A stretch of 5,184 bases of DNA from assembly GCA_024408015.1 (NCBI GenBank), contig JAKSVJ010000104.1:1-5184 (forward strand). Direction: 5' to 3'. This document shows, piece by piece, positions 1 to 5,184 of this stretch; position 1 is the stretch's first letter, and the number at the start of each line of letters is the position of its first letter. The DNA is from Clostridia bacterium (GTDB lineage Bacteria > Bacillota > Clostridia > Oscillospirales > CAG-272). Position numbers and translations under genes: made by a program. Below the pieces are notes generated by a model. That model searched no databases, was not told the DNA's origin, and saw nothing but the letters and a program-made list of their open reading frames with translations.

Positions 1-1284
1 ATTGCAGACCCAGTTCTTTTAAGCAATGACAATGGAACAAATACTCCAGATATGAAATGGGTAAAGACAAAGAGTGTTAAAGAGATTGTTGAAAATGACA
101 TTACAACAAATGTAACAACAACAGTATATAGAACAGTTGCTGTTATTAAGAGAGCAGAAGGTGTTGGTTATGTAAACTACTACATCGATGATTTTGATAA
201 TCACACAGGTTCATATTGCTACTCATCTAACAACGGCAATGATTTTGAATGGCTCAATGCATATGTTGGAAAAATTGTTGAACTTTATGTTTCTCCAATT
301 AACGCAAAATCAGCTGCTTCTGGATGTAACTATCGTTTTGTTCCAATCTCAATTATTGACCCGGATTACAAACTTGATCCAAAAACAATTCCATCAATCG
401 TTTATGATTGCTTCGTAAGCGGTTCTATAGCAGGAAGTTATGATTCAGTAGGTTCAATTGAAGTTCCTACAACTGTTGATGCTGAGTTATTGGGCGTTAA
501 AGCAACAGTATCATACGCATCATCTGATGAAAGCGTTATTGCTATATCAAATGGAGTATTATCAATAAAGAAGAGCGGTTCAGCTAAAGTCTCAATCACT
601 GTTACTATTGATGGTAGTTCAACAAAATACGAAAAAGACGTAACAGTTGCAATTAAAGATGAAGTTGCTTCTATTACAGTTAAAGAAGCTATTGATACTG
701 CAGATGATGTTGAAATCATAGTAAAGGGAATTGTAGCTTCAGGTATTTCAAATCAAGTTGGTTTCTACCTAATCGACGAAACTGGCGCTATAGCAGTTAA
801 ATGCAGTGCTGATGAACTCGCAAAGGTTAAAATTGGCGAACTCGTAGTAGTTAAGGGTACAAAGACTCACTTTAAGAAAGCTGATGGCTATGCTGGACAG
901 TCATGTATTCTTGATTCAACAATTGAGAATAACTTACATGGAAATCATGAATATTCAACAAATGCATTCCTTGGAAACATGACAGTTGAAGATATGGTAG
1001 CTCGCGATGTAGCAATCGACTACTCAACAGAAATCCATGTAGTAACAGCTACATTGAAGAAGAGCGACAAGGCTTGGACTGTAATCTCTGATGATGGCAG
1101 TGCTTATATAACTCTTTATGCAGGTAGCGTTGATCAGTATTCTTGGTTGGGCGCTTATGATGGCCAGAAGGTTACTATGGACTTTGCTCTTTGTAACTGG
1201 AACGCAAAGAAACCATATAAGGCTTGCGTACTTGCTGTATATACAGATTCAGGAAAGATTGTAAACCCAGGTAAACTTGGTTAA
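1..1284 (+). CDS. Secreted/surface protein with OB-fold-like repeats and a bacterial Ig-like domain (5'-truncated)
   Basis: The frame is open from the first base of the window, so this is the last 427 residues of a longer protein; the ATG at 52 is internal. Domains by window residue: an OB-like module at about 25-119 (starting near KSVKEIV, ending SIID), a bacterial Ig-like (Big-type) segment at about 150-220 with the pattern SYASSDESVIAISNGVLS, a second OB-fold-like domain at about 223-307 (KGIVASG, GFYLIDETGAIAV, KIGELVVVKGT), and a third module at about 325-415. The first and last modules look homologous: SVKEIVENDI/TVEDMVARDV and WLNAYVGK/WLGAYDGQ occur at matching places. Such chains occur in extracellular proteins of low-GC bacteria, often lipoproteins or nucleases. 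No LPxTG or C-terminal membrane anchor is present; the protein ends NPGKLG. Any signal peptide or lipobox would lie upstream. Specific function is unknown; a binding or scaffold role is inference. Confidence 0.85.
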   Translation: MADPVLLSNDNGTNTPDMKWVKTKSVKEIVENDITTNVTTTVYRTVAVIKRAEGVGYVNYYIDDFDNHTGSYCYSSNNGNDFEWLNAYVGKIVELYVSPINAKSAASGCNYRFVPISIIDPDYKLDPKTIPSIVYDCFVSGSIAGSYDSVGSIEVPTTVDAELLGVKATVSYASSDESVIAISNGVLSIKKSGSAKVSITVTIDGSSTKYEKDVTVAIKDEVASITVKEAIDTADDVEIIVKGIVASGISNQVGFYLIDETGAIAVKCSADELAKVKIGELVVVKGTKTHFKKADGYAGQSCILDSTIENNLHGNHEYSTNAFLGNMTVEDMVARDVAIDYSTEIHVVTATLKKSDKAWTVISDDGSAYITLYAGSVDQYSWLGAYDGQKVTMDFALCNWNAKKPYKACVLAVYTDSGKIVNPGKLG

Positions 1285-1303
1285 TTAGACAATTGAATGA
1301 CTT

Positions 1304-1344
1304 AAGCAGGAGATTAGCTTTAACTACTAATTTCCTGCTTTTTT
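1304..1344 (+). terminator. Rho-independent terminator of the surface-protein gene
   Basis: A 14-bp stem (1304-1317 with 1327-1340, one G-U pair) has a 9-nt loop and runs into a T tract ending at 1344. It begins 20 bases after the TAA stop and separates the surface-protein gene from the next promoter. Confidence 0.93.
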
Positions 1345-1382
1345 GTTTGATGCGAGTAAGTTCATTAACTGAAAAAATTGAG

Positions 1383-1411
1383 TTGTTATTGCTTTAAAAA
1401 TGTGGTATACT
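1383..1411 (+). promoter_or_regulatory. Sigma-A-type promoter with extended -10
   Basis: The -35 box is TTGTTA (1383-1388), followed by a 17-base spacer and the -10 box TATACT (1406-1411). TG at 1403-1404 gives the extended -10 form TGGTATACT. Transcription would start near 1418, leaving a leader of about 73 bases before the small ORF and about 120 before the fusion gene. It lies just after the upstream terminator, so the fusion gene is probably its own transcription unit. Confidence 0.8.
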
Positions 1412-1420
1412 TCTTAAAAA

Positions 1421-1465
1421 ATGTGTAATGTCACATAAAGTGCAATTTTTTTATCATCAATTGCA
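1421..1465 (+). promoter_or_regulatory. Two short hairpins in the 5' leader of the fusion gene
   Basis: The first hairpin is ATGTG (1421-1425) with CACAT (1432-1436), loop 6. The second is TGCAATT (1441-1447) with AATTGCA (1459-1465), loop 11. They lie between the predicted transcription start and the ribosome site. I could not match them to a known riboswitch: neither the preQ1-I tail arrangement nor the preQ1-II pseudoknot with the Shine-Dalgarno is visible. In AT-rich DNA such stems can arise by chance. Confidence 0.4.
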
Positions 1466-1476
1466 AACAGCTACTT

Positions 1477-1484
1477 GAAAGGGG
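1477..1484 (+). promoter_or_regulatory. Ribosome binding site of the leader ORF
   Basis: GAAAGGGG lies 6 bases before the ATG at 1491; AAGGGG pairs with the 16S tail through one G-U wobble. This is the only good Shine-Dalgarno in the region. The fusion gene's own ATG at 1538 has none before it, so ribosomes probably load here and reach the fusion by translational coupling. Confidence 0.7.
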
Positions 1485-1490
1485 AATGTA

Positions 1491-1538
1491 ATGATTAGTA
1501 TTCACAATAAGCGTGAATTATATTACATCTTGTATTAA
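1491..1538 (+). CDS. 15-codon leader ORF coupled to the fusion gene
   Basis: The peptide reads MISIHNKRELYYILY. It starts with ATG after a well-spaced ribosome site, and its TAA stop shares one base with the ATG of the next gene (TAATG, 1536-1540), a classic reinitiation junction. Five of its 14 post-start codons are NAY: CAC, AAT, TAT, TAC and TAT. These are the codons read by tRNAs that carry queuosine at position 34. An imperfect hairpin covers most of it: 1486-1492 pairs with 1522-1528 and 1500-1505 with 1513-1518, burying the start codon when no ribosome is present. I see no family resemblance. A regulatory leader peptide is more likely than a functional product. The main alternative is that the fusion gene starts independently and this ORF is incidental. 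Confidence 0.55.
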   Translation: MISIHNKRELYYILY

Positions 1539-3985
1539 TGAAAAAAATCTTTACAAAGAAGAACATATGGACGTTCTTAATTATCTTCCTATTGTTTTTC
1601 GTGCTTACGTTTTTGGCTAATAAATACCTTTCTGTATTTACATTGTCAAGCGTACGTATATCTGCTGCATTTAACCCAATTTTGGGTATTGTTTTTGGAT
1701 GGCCAGCAATCATTGCATGCGCGGTCGGAAACTTTGTTTCTGATATTGCCTCAGGTTGGGGGTTATCAACTGCAATTATTGGTTTGCCAGGACAGTTAAT
1801 TTATGGATTTGTACCATATGTATTATGGAGAAAATTCATTCGTGCGAGATCTCATGTAACACGTTTAGATAGCTCAAAGAAAGTTGCATTGTTCTTTGCT
1901 ATCATTGCTTTGGACTGTGTAATTATTGCTATTAATGTTGCGTTGATGCAATATTTTATGCTGGGAATAGATTTGTTAACAACGTTTAAGTTTGTATTTC
2001 TAAATGACTTGTCTTCATGTGTTATATTTGGATTTACATTCTTTGCTATTAATGATCTTATTTATTCAAAATGGATTCACAAGGGAAGAAGAACATTGTC
2101 GTTCAACGAGATAATCATTTTGTGCTCAAGCGCAGTAATATTTATCTCTTTGTTTGTAATATCAATAGTTTGTCATATAGTTTATAAGGATTATAGCGTT
2201 ATTGACATTTGGACTATGATATTCCTTATTTATTCTATTGTTATCGCAGTATCTTCAGTTATTTCATTTGTCATAATGTGGATTTATTCGATAATCAAGA
2301 ACAAGAATGCAAAGCTGAGAATTATTGAAAAGCCAAATGGTACAATTTTTGCTGATGAGAAAAAATTACTTGAATTTGTTTCTTTCCCAGGACAAAAACT
2401 TGATAATCGTATAAAAGCAGATGCGTTAGGTTATACTCTTGAAAATGCTCAAACAAAAATAGTTCCAAACTACGAAACTGCATGGTATACACAATTGTCA
2501 TCACAAAAGGGTTGTCCTATGAAATGTGACTTTTGCGACTGTCCTGCATATGGTTATTATGGTAATGTTAGCTTAGATGAATTTGACTATCAAATTAATA
2601 CTATTCTTGATGGTACAGGTTCAAAACAAACTGATTATTTTGAAGTTGACTTCACAAGAATGGGTGAACCAACTTTTAATAAGGATTTATTGACATTCAT
2701 TGAATATAATTTGCGCGACTTGATATTAGACAAGGTTGATGCAAAAAGAATTGTCCCATTCATCTCAACAATGCTTCCAAAAGCAAACCTTGATACTTAT
2801 AAGTGGCTTAGTGAGTATTGTCGTATAAAGAATGAGGTATATAACGGTGATGCTGAACTTCAATTTAGTGTTTCATCAACTGATGATAAAACACGAAATG
2901 CTTTATTAAATAATAGATCACTTTCACTTGCTGAAATAGCAAAAATTGGCAATTCTTTGCCAATGCCAAAAGGAAATAAGTACTATTTGAACTTCCCATT
3001 GACAAAGGATAGCAAAGTAAAAGCAAAAGTAATTGCTAACTTGTTTGATAAAAATAAATTCGCTATTAAATTAACTCCAATTCATAAAACATTTAATGCT
3101 ATTGATAATGGATTTAAGATTACAAGCGAATACGATGACTATTCAGTTTTTGAGCCAATTGAAAAAGATTTTCAGTCTTATGGATTTGATGTTGTTTCAT
3201 ATTTGGATAAAAAAGAGGAAGACGAAGATGCTTTGACATGCGGTCATTTGTTATTGCCAAATATCAGCGACAAAATCAATCAATCATTAGGCCCTAAAAA
3301 GAGAGTAGGTCTTGTTGTTGCTATTGAAATGGATGCAATATTTGAGATGTATCCAAATCATAAAGAATTAGAGTCTGATGCTGGATTTAAAGTATATCTT
3401 GTTGAACGTGATGGTTATTCAATATTTATTGTTCAATCAGGTATGGGCGAATGTTTGGCATCTTCTGCGGTCCAATATCTCATATCAACTTACAAAGTAT
3501 CTAAAGTTATTAACTTCGGTGTTGTTGGCGGTTTGACGCAAGATATGAGCAAATTAAAAGTATCTCTTGTTGATAAAGTTGTGCATTACAAATATGACTG
3601 TTCGGAATTTTTGTCATTGCCAATAGGTCAGGTGGTAGGGTATAACTCAATTTTCATGAAGACAAATGAAAACTTGGTTAAGAAGGCATTGTCATTAAAT
3701 AGTGATCTTGTTACAGCTACATGTTGTTCTGGAGATAAGTTTATTTCAAAATCGGAAGAGAAGGCATATTTACACAACACCTTTGGTGGTGATATTTGTG
3801 ATATGGAATCAGCTGGTATCCTAATAACTTGTGATAACAACAAAGTGCCATGTATCTTATTTAAGGCAGTTTCCGATGGACTTACAGATGGCGCTGATGG
3901 ATTCTTTAAAGAATTGTACAACGCTTCAATTAAGTGCTTAAAGATAGTTGATAAGATGCTTGATGAAATGGCAGATTTTGAATGA
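1538..3985 (+). CDS. Fusion of ECF S-like membrane domain, RlmN-like radical-SAM domain and MTAN-like nucleosidase; candidate queuosine-salvage protein
   Basis: The protein has 815 residues in three parts. Residues 1-255 are membrane: hydrophobic segments near 10-28, 42-70, 76-97, 116-140, 150-175, 190-214 and 222-251. Positive loops at 98-115, 177-186 and 252-261 place the C-terminal part in the cytoplasm. The NPILGIVFG...GNFVSDIASG stretch resembles ECF-transporter S components. Residues about 310-575 are radical SAM of RlmN type: SSQKGC, cluster cysteines C326, C330 and C333 (CxxxCxxC), RMGEP at 374-378, a FSVSSTDDKTRNALL segment like RlmN's SLHA region, and TCGHL with C568 at the RlmN methyl-cysteine position. 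RlmN's resolving cysteine is Q319 here. Residues about 588-812 resemble MTA/SAH nucleosidase: SGMGE, NFGVVGGL, SGDKFI, DMES (E757) and AVSD (D780). Queuosine/queuine uptake, release and cleavage to preQ1 is my leading inference. The alternative is radical-SAM chemistry with built-in removal of 5'-deoxyadenosine. No good Shine-Dalgarno precedes the ATG, which overlaps the leader ORF stop. Confidence 0.9.
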   Translation: MKKIFTKKNIWTFLIIFLLFFVLTFLANKYLSVFTLSSVRISAAFNPILGIVFGWPAIIACAVGNFVSDIASGWGLSTAIIGLPGQLIYGFVPYVLWRKFIRARSHVTRLDSSKKVALFFAIIALDCVIIAINVALMQYFMLGIDLLTTFKFVFLNDLSSCVIFGFTFFAINDLIYSKWIHKGRRTLSFNEIIILCSSAVIFISLFVISIVCHIVYKDYSVIDIWTMIFLIYSIVIAVSSVISFVIMWIYSIIKNKNAKLRIIEKPNGTIFADEKKLLEFVSFPGQKLDNRIKADALGYTLENAQTKIVPNYETAWYTQLSSQKGCPMKCDFCDCPAYGYYGNVSLDEFDYQINTILDGTGSKQTDYFEVDFTRMGEPTFNKDLLTFIEYNLRDLILDKVDAKRIVPFISTMLPKANLDTYKWLSEYCRIKNEVYNGDAELQFSVSSTDDKTRNALLNNRSLSLAEIAKIGNSLPMPKGNKYYLNFPLTKDSKVKAKVIANLFDKNKFAIKLTPIHKTFNAIDNGFKITSEYDDYSVFEPIEKDFQSYGFDVVSYLDKKEEDEDALTCGHLLLPNISDKINQSLGPKKRVGLVVAIEMDAIFEMYPNHKELESDAGFKVYLVERDGYSIFIVQSGMGECLASSAVQYLISTYKVSKVINFGVVGGLTQDMSKLKVSLVDKVVHYKYDCSEFLSLPIGQVVGYNSIFMKTNENLVKKALSLNSDLVTATCCSGDKFISKSEEKAYLHNTFGGDICDMESAGILITCDNNKVPCILFKAVSDGLTDGADGFFKELYNASIKCLKIVDKMLDEMADFE

Positions 3986-3998
3986 TTATTAATTTAAG

Positions 3999-4036
3999 AA
4001 CGACTTCATTACTTAAAATGTAATGAAGTTGTTTTT
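3999..4036 (+). terminator. Rho-independent terminator of the fusion gene
   Basis: A 14-bp stem (3999-4012 with 4020-4033, one G-U pair) and a 7-nt loop end in TTTTT at 4032-4036. It begins 13 bases after the TGA stop and closes the transcript with no further gene on the + strand. Confidence 0.92.
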
Positions 4037-4064
4037 ACTTCTTGATTATTGTGTCAAGAATAAC

Positions 4065-4113
4065 AAAAGAGACTAAGTCTAATTGGAATTACCAATTTTA
4101 CCTAGCCTCTTTT
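4065..4113 (-). terminator. Hairpin between convergent genes, terminator of the double-glycine protein gene
   Basis: A 22-position stem (4065-4086 with 4092-4113) has a 5-nt loop and two internal mismatches. Read on the - strand, two further positions are G-U pairs, and the stem is followed by TTTTGTTATT. Read on the + strand those positions become A-C mismatches, but a good TTTTTGTTTT tract follows, so it may work in both directions as a back-up for the fusion gene. It begins 20 bases past the - strand stop codon. A smaller 7-bp hairpin (4039-4045 with 4054-4060) sits beside it. Confidence 0.8.
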
Positions 4114-4132
4114 TGTTTTACTTAGAATTTAA

Positions 4133-4447
4133 TTAATTGAATGTTACTTTATCTACAGTAGCTGTCATAGCGTCTTTATTGACATTGCTAAGCTGTACTG
4201 TTACAGATGTAAAGTTATTAGCCAAGATTGTTGCTTTATGTTCATTGATTAATGCTGTGAACTGGTTTACATCAATTCCATATGTATCTGCAATGCTTAA
4301 TGCAACCATTAGTGGTACTTCACCATCTTCCAATGTAACTGTTACAGTAGCAGTCTTTTTTTCTACATCTTCAGTTCCTTCGATTTTGTAACCGCCTACT
4401 GCTTTTTCAAGTTCTTCGTCTTTTAATACTTTTTCTAAATTTTTCAT
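4133..4447 (-). CDS. Small protein with double-glycine-type leader, function unknown
   Basis: The protein has 104 residues. Its start is fixed by a GGAGG site 9 bases upstream. The N-terminus, MKNLEKVLKDEELEKAVGG, has the look of a double-glycine leader: charged, helical, an EELEKAVGG block with G18-G19, as in class II bacteriocins and Nif11-type or lanthipeptide precursors cut and exported by C39-peptidase ABC transporters. The remaining 85 residues are acidic and cysteine-free and look like a small folded alpha/beta domain (alternating TATVTVTLEDG and SVTVQLSNV strands around an IADTYGIDVNQFTALI helix), longer than a typical core peptide. The absence of Cys rules out lanthionine or sactionine rings. 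No transporter, maturase or immunity gene is visible nearby. It could be an exported small protein, an atypical bacteriocin, or a cytosolic protein whose GG is fortuitous. It appears to be a single-gene unit between two terminators; I found no convincing promoter at 4462-4530. Confidence 0.8.
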   Translation of the reverse strand: MKNLEKVLKDEELEKAVGGYKIEGTEDVEKKTATVTVTLEDGEVPLMVALSIADTYGIDVNQFTALINEHKATILANNFTSVTVQLSNVNKDAMTATVDKVTFN

Positions 4448-4456
4448 GTTTTAAAT

Positions 4457-4461
4457 CCTCC
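4457..4461 (-). promoter_or_regulatory. Ribosome binding site of the double-glycine protein
   Basis: GGAGG on the - strand lies 9 bases before the ATG at 4447-4445. It supports that start over the out-of-frame ATG at 4463-4461, which overlaps the site itself. Confidence 0.85.
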
Positions 4462-4530
4462 ATGTTTTTTATTTGTTTTTTTCTTACATTCTTAAATACG
4501 ATGCTTTTATAATAATGGCTACAATTTTTT

Positions 4531-4569
4531 AAAAAAAATAGCCTTGAACTTTTTTTGACGTCCAAGGCT
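4531..4569 (-). terminator. Rho-independent terminator of the alcohol dehydrogenase gene
   Basis: On the - strand a 10-bp stem, AGCCTTGGAC with GTTCAAGGCT (4569-4560 with 4549-4540, one G-U pair), encloses a 10-nt loop and runs into ATTTTTTTT (4539-4531). It begins 9 bases after the stop codon. It implies that the small downstream gene is transcribed from its own promoter. Confidence 0.92.
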
Positions 4570-4578
4570 TGATTGATT

Positions 4579-5184
4579 TTACCAAATTTTTCTATAAAGT
4601 TCCATAACTTCTTCTTTTGTTGGAACTCGAGGGTTAGTAGCAGTACAAGCATCTTCAAGTGCTGCGATTGCCATTTGCTCAATCTTAGACTCGTATTCTT
4701 CCTTTGTTATAGAAATAGTTTCAGATACCTTTGATGGTATTTCCATTTCGGCATTAAGAAAGTGAAGATAAGTTATGAGTGAGCGTACGGTTGTAGCCTC
4801 GTTATTGTTACCAACACCTAGTACTCTTGCCATATTGCAATATTTTCTAACATATGGAGGGTATTCTTTTTTTGAACGAGATGATTGCTCGATTCCGGTG
4901 TTGTATTCTACTATATAAGGAAGAAGAATTGCATTTGCTCTACCATGAGGTATATGGAAAGCTGCGCCGAGTTGGTGAGCCATACCGTGGTTTAAACCTA
5001 GTGAAGCAGAGTTAAAAGCAAGTCCCGCAAGACATGCAGCAATGTGCATTTTTCTTCTAGCATGAGTATCATTGTTATCAAGATATGATCTAATAAGGAA
5101 TTGTCCACAAATTTCAACGGCTTTTTCTGCTAACGCACCAGAGAACTCATTGTTGTTGATTGATACGTAAGCCTCAATAGCATG
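4579..5184 (-). CDS. Iron-dependent (group III) alcohol dehydrogenase, C-terminal half (5'-truncated)
   Basis: The reading frame is open to the right edge, giving the last 201 residues of a protein whose family is usually about 380-400 residues; the ATG at 5049 is internal. The visible part begins HAIEAYVS, the end of the family's DxxxHAIEAY metal-site motif, and contains NHGMAHQLGAAFHIPHGRAN, which carries the other two metal-binding histidines. It closes with DACTATNPRVPT before the tail helix. The enzyme would reduce an aldehyde or oxidise an alcohol with NAD(P)H at a mononuclear Fe2+ (sometimes Zn2+) centre in the cytoplasm. The nucleotide-binding N-terminal half and first aspartate ligand lie outside. 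The sequence looks closer to single-domain 1-propanol/EutG-like or butanol dehydrogenases than to a specialised FucO, but an AdhE C-terminal half cannot be excluded. The substrate cannot be told from here; ethanol-type fermentation is likely. Confidence 0.93.
   Translation of the reverse strand, partial: HAIEAYVSINNNEFSGALAEKAVEICGQFLIRSYLDNNDTHARRKMHIAACLAGLAFNSASLGLNHGMAHQLGAAFHIPHGRANAILLPYIVEYNTGIEQSSRSKKEYPPYVRKYCNMARVLGVGNNNEATTVRSLITYLHFLNAEMEIPSKVSETISITKEEYESKIEQMAIAALEDACTATNPRVPTKEEVMELYRKIW

Noticed and set aside
1421..1484. preQ1 riboswitch before the fusion gene
   Set aside because: The context invites it, but I see neither the short stem plus A-rich tail of preQ1-I nor a loop clearly complementary to the Shine-Dalgarno with an added hairpin as in preQ1-II. 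I left it as an unassigned structured leader.
1486..1491. ATG-TAA start-stop minimal ORF overlapping the leader ORF (ATGTAATG)
   Set aside because: The ATG is only one base after the ribosome site, too close for normal initiation; the ATG at 1491 is better spaced.
2486..3250. Cfr-type antibiotic-resistance methyltransferase
   Set aside because: The RlmN/Cfr-like motifs are present, but the resolving cysteine position is Gln, the N-terminal RNA-binding region is absent, and the domain is fused to membrane and nucleosidase parts.
3628..3921. Antisense open frame of 97 codons on the - strand, with similar ones at 438-719, 1495-1713 and 2322-2504
   Set aside because: They lie wholly or largely within well-supported genes or their leader on the other strand and have no recognisable protein features.
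3983..3985. TGA read as tryptophan (Mycoplasma code)
   Set aside because: TGA ends the fusion gene right after its nucleosidase domain and just before a terminator, and all tryptophans noted are TGG.
4137..4391. 84-codon + strand frame opposite the double-glycine protein
   Set aside because: It is the mirror of the - strand gene, which has a good ribosome site and a recognisable leader; no ribosome site precedes this one.
4407..4682. 91-codon - strand frame bridging the dehydrogenase end and the small gene
   Set aside because: It overlaps the dehydrogenase coding end in another frame, crosses its terminator, and its composition (runs of Lys, Phe and Leu) reflects the A/T tracts.

Overview
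This AT-rich window most likely comes from a gut-type low-GC Bacillota (Bacilli, Erysipelotrichia-like or Acholeplasma-like lineage). The evidence is AT-rich codon use, AAGG-type Shine-Dalgarno sites, U-tract hairpin terminators and an iron-dependent alcohol dehydrogenase of fermentative type. Tryptophan is coded by TGG, and TGA ends the large central gene, so the standard bacterial code applies and a Mycoplasma/Spiroplasma code does not. The lineage is an inference from style, not from a marker gene.

Layout: (1) positions 1-1284, + strand, are the 3' part of a secreted or surface protein built from OB-fold-like repeats and a bacterial Ig-like domain, closed by a strong terminator. (2) Positions 1345-1537 hold a good extended -10 promoter, a hairpin-rich 5' leader, a ribosome site and a 15-codon leader ORF. 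The stop of this small ORF overlaps the start of the next gene (TAATG). (3) Positions 1538-3985 encode an 815-residue three-part fusion: a polytopic membrane domain resembling an ECF-transporter S component, a radical-SAM domain of RlmN-like type, and an MTA/SAH-nucleosidase-like (PNP_UDP_1) domain. (4) After two hairpins come two genes on the - strand: a 104-residue protein with a double-glycine-type leader (4133-4447), and the C-terminal half of an iron-dependent alcohol dehydrogenase running off the right edge (4579-5184), each followed by its own terminator hairpin.

The central gene is the main discovery. An uptake-like membrane domain, a radical-SAM enzyme and a nucleosidase in one chain match, part for part, the queuosine/queuine salvage scheme described for gut clostridia: ECF uptake (QueT/QrtT type), nucleosidase release of queuine (QueK role), and radical-SAM lyase conversion of queuine to preQ1 (QueL role). 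The RlmN-type domain keeps the CxxxCxxC cluster, the GEP motif and a CGxL cysteine, but has Gln where RlmN has its resolving cysteine. It is therefore unlikely to be a normal rRNA methyltransferase. The leader ORF in front of it contains five NAY codons (His, Asn, three Tyr), the codon class read by queuosine-bearing tRNAs. This suggests a testable, still speculative, feedback switch. A competing reading is that the nucleosidase only clears 5'-deoxyadenosine or SAH made by the radical-SAM domain.

There is no sign of a mobile element, CRISPR array, tRNA or rRNA. No gene-free stretch exceeds 300 bases.
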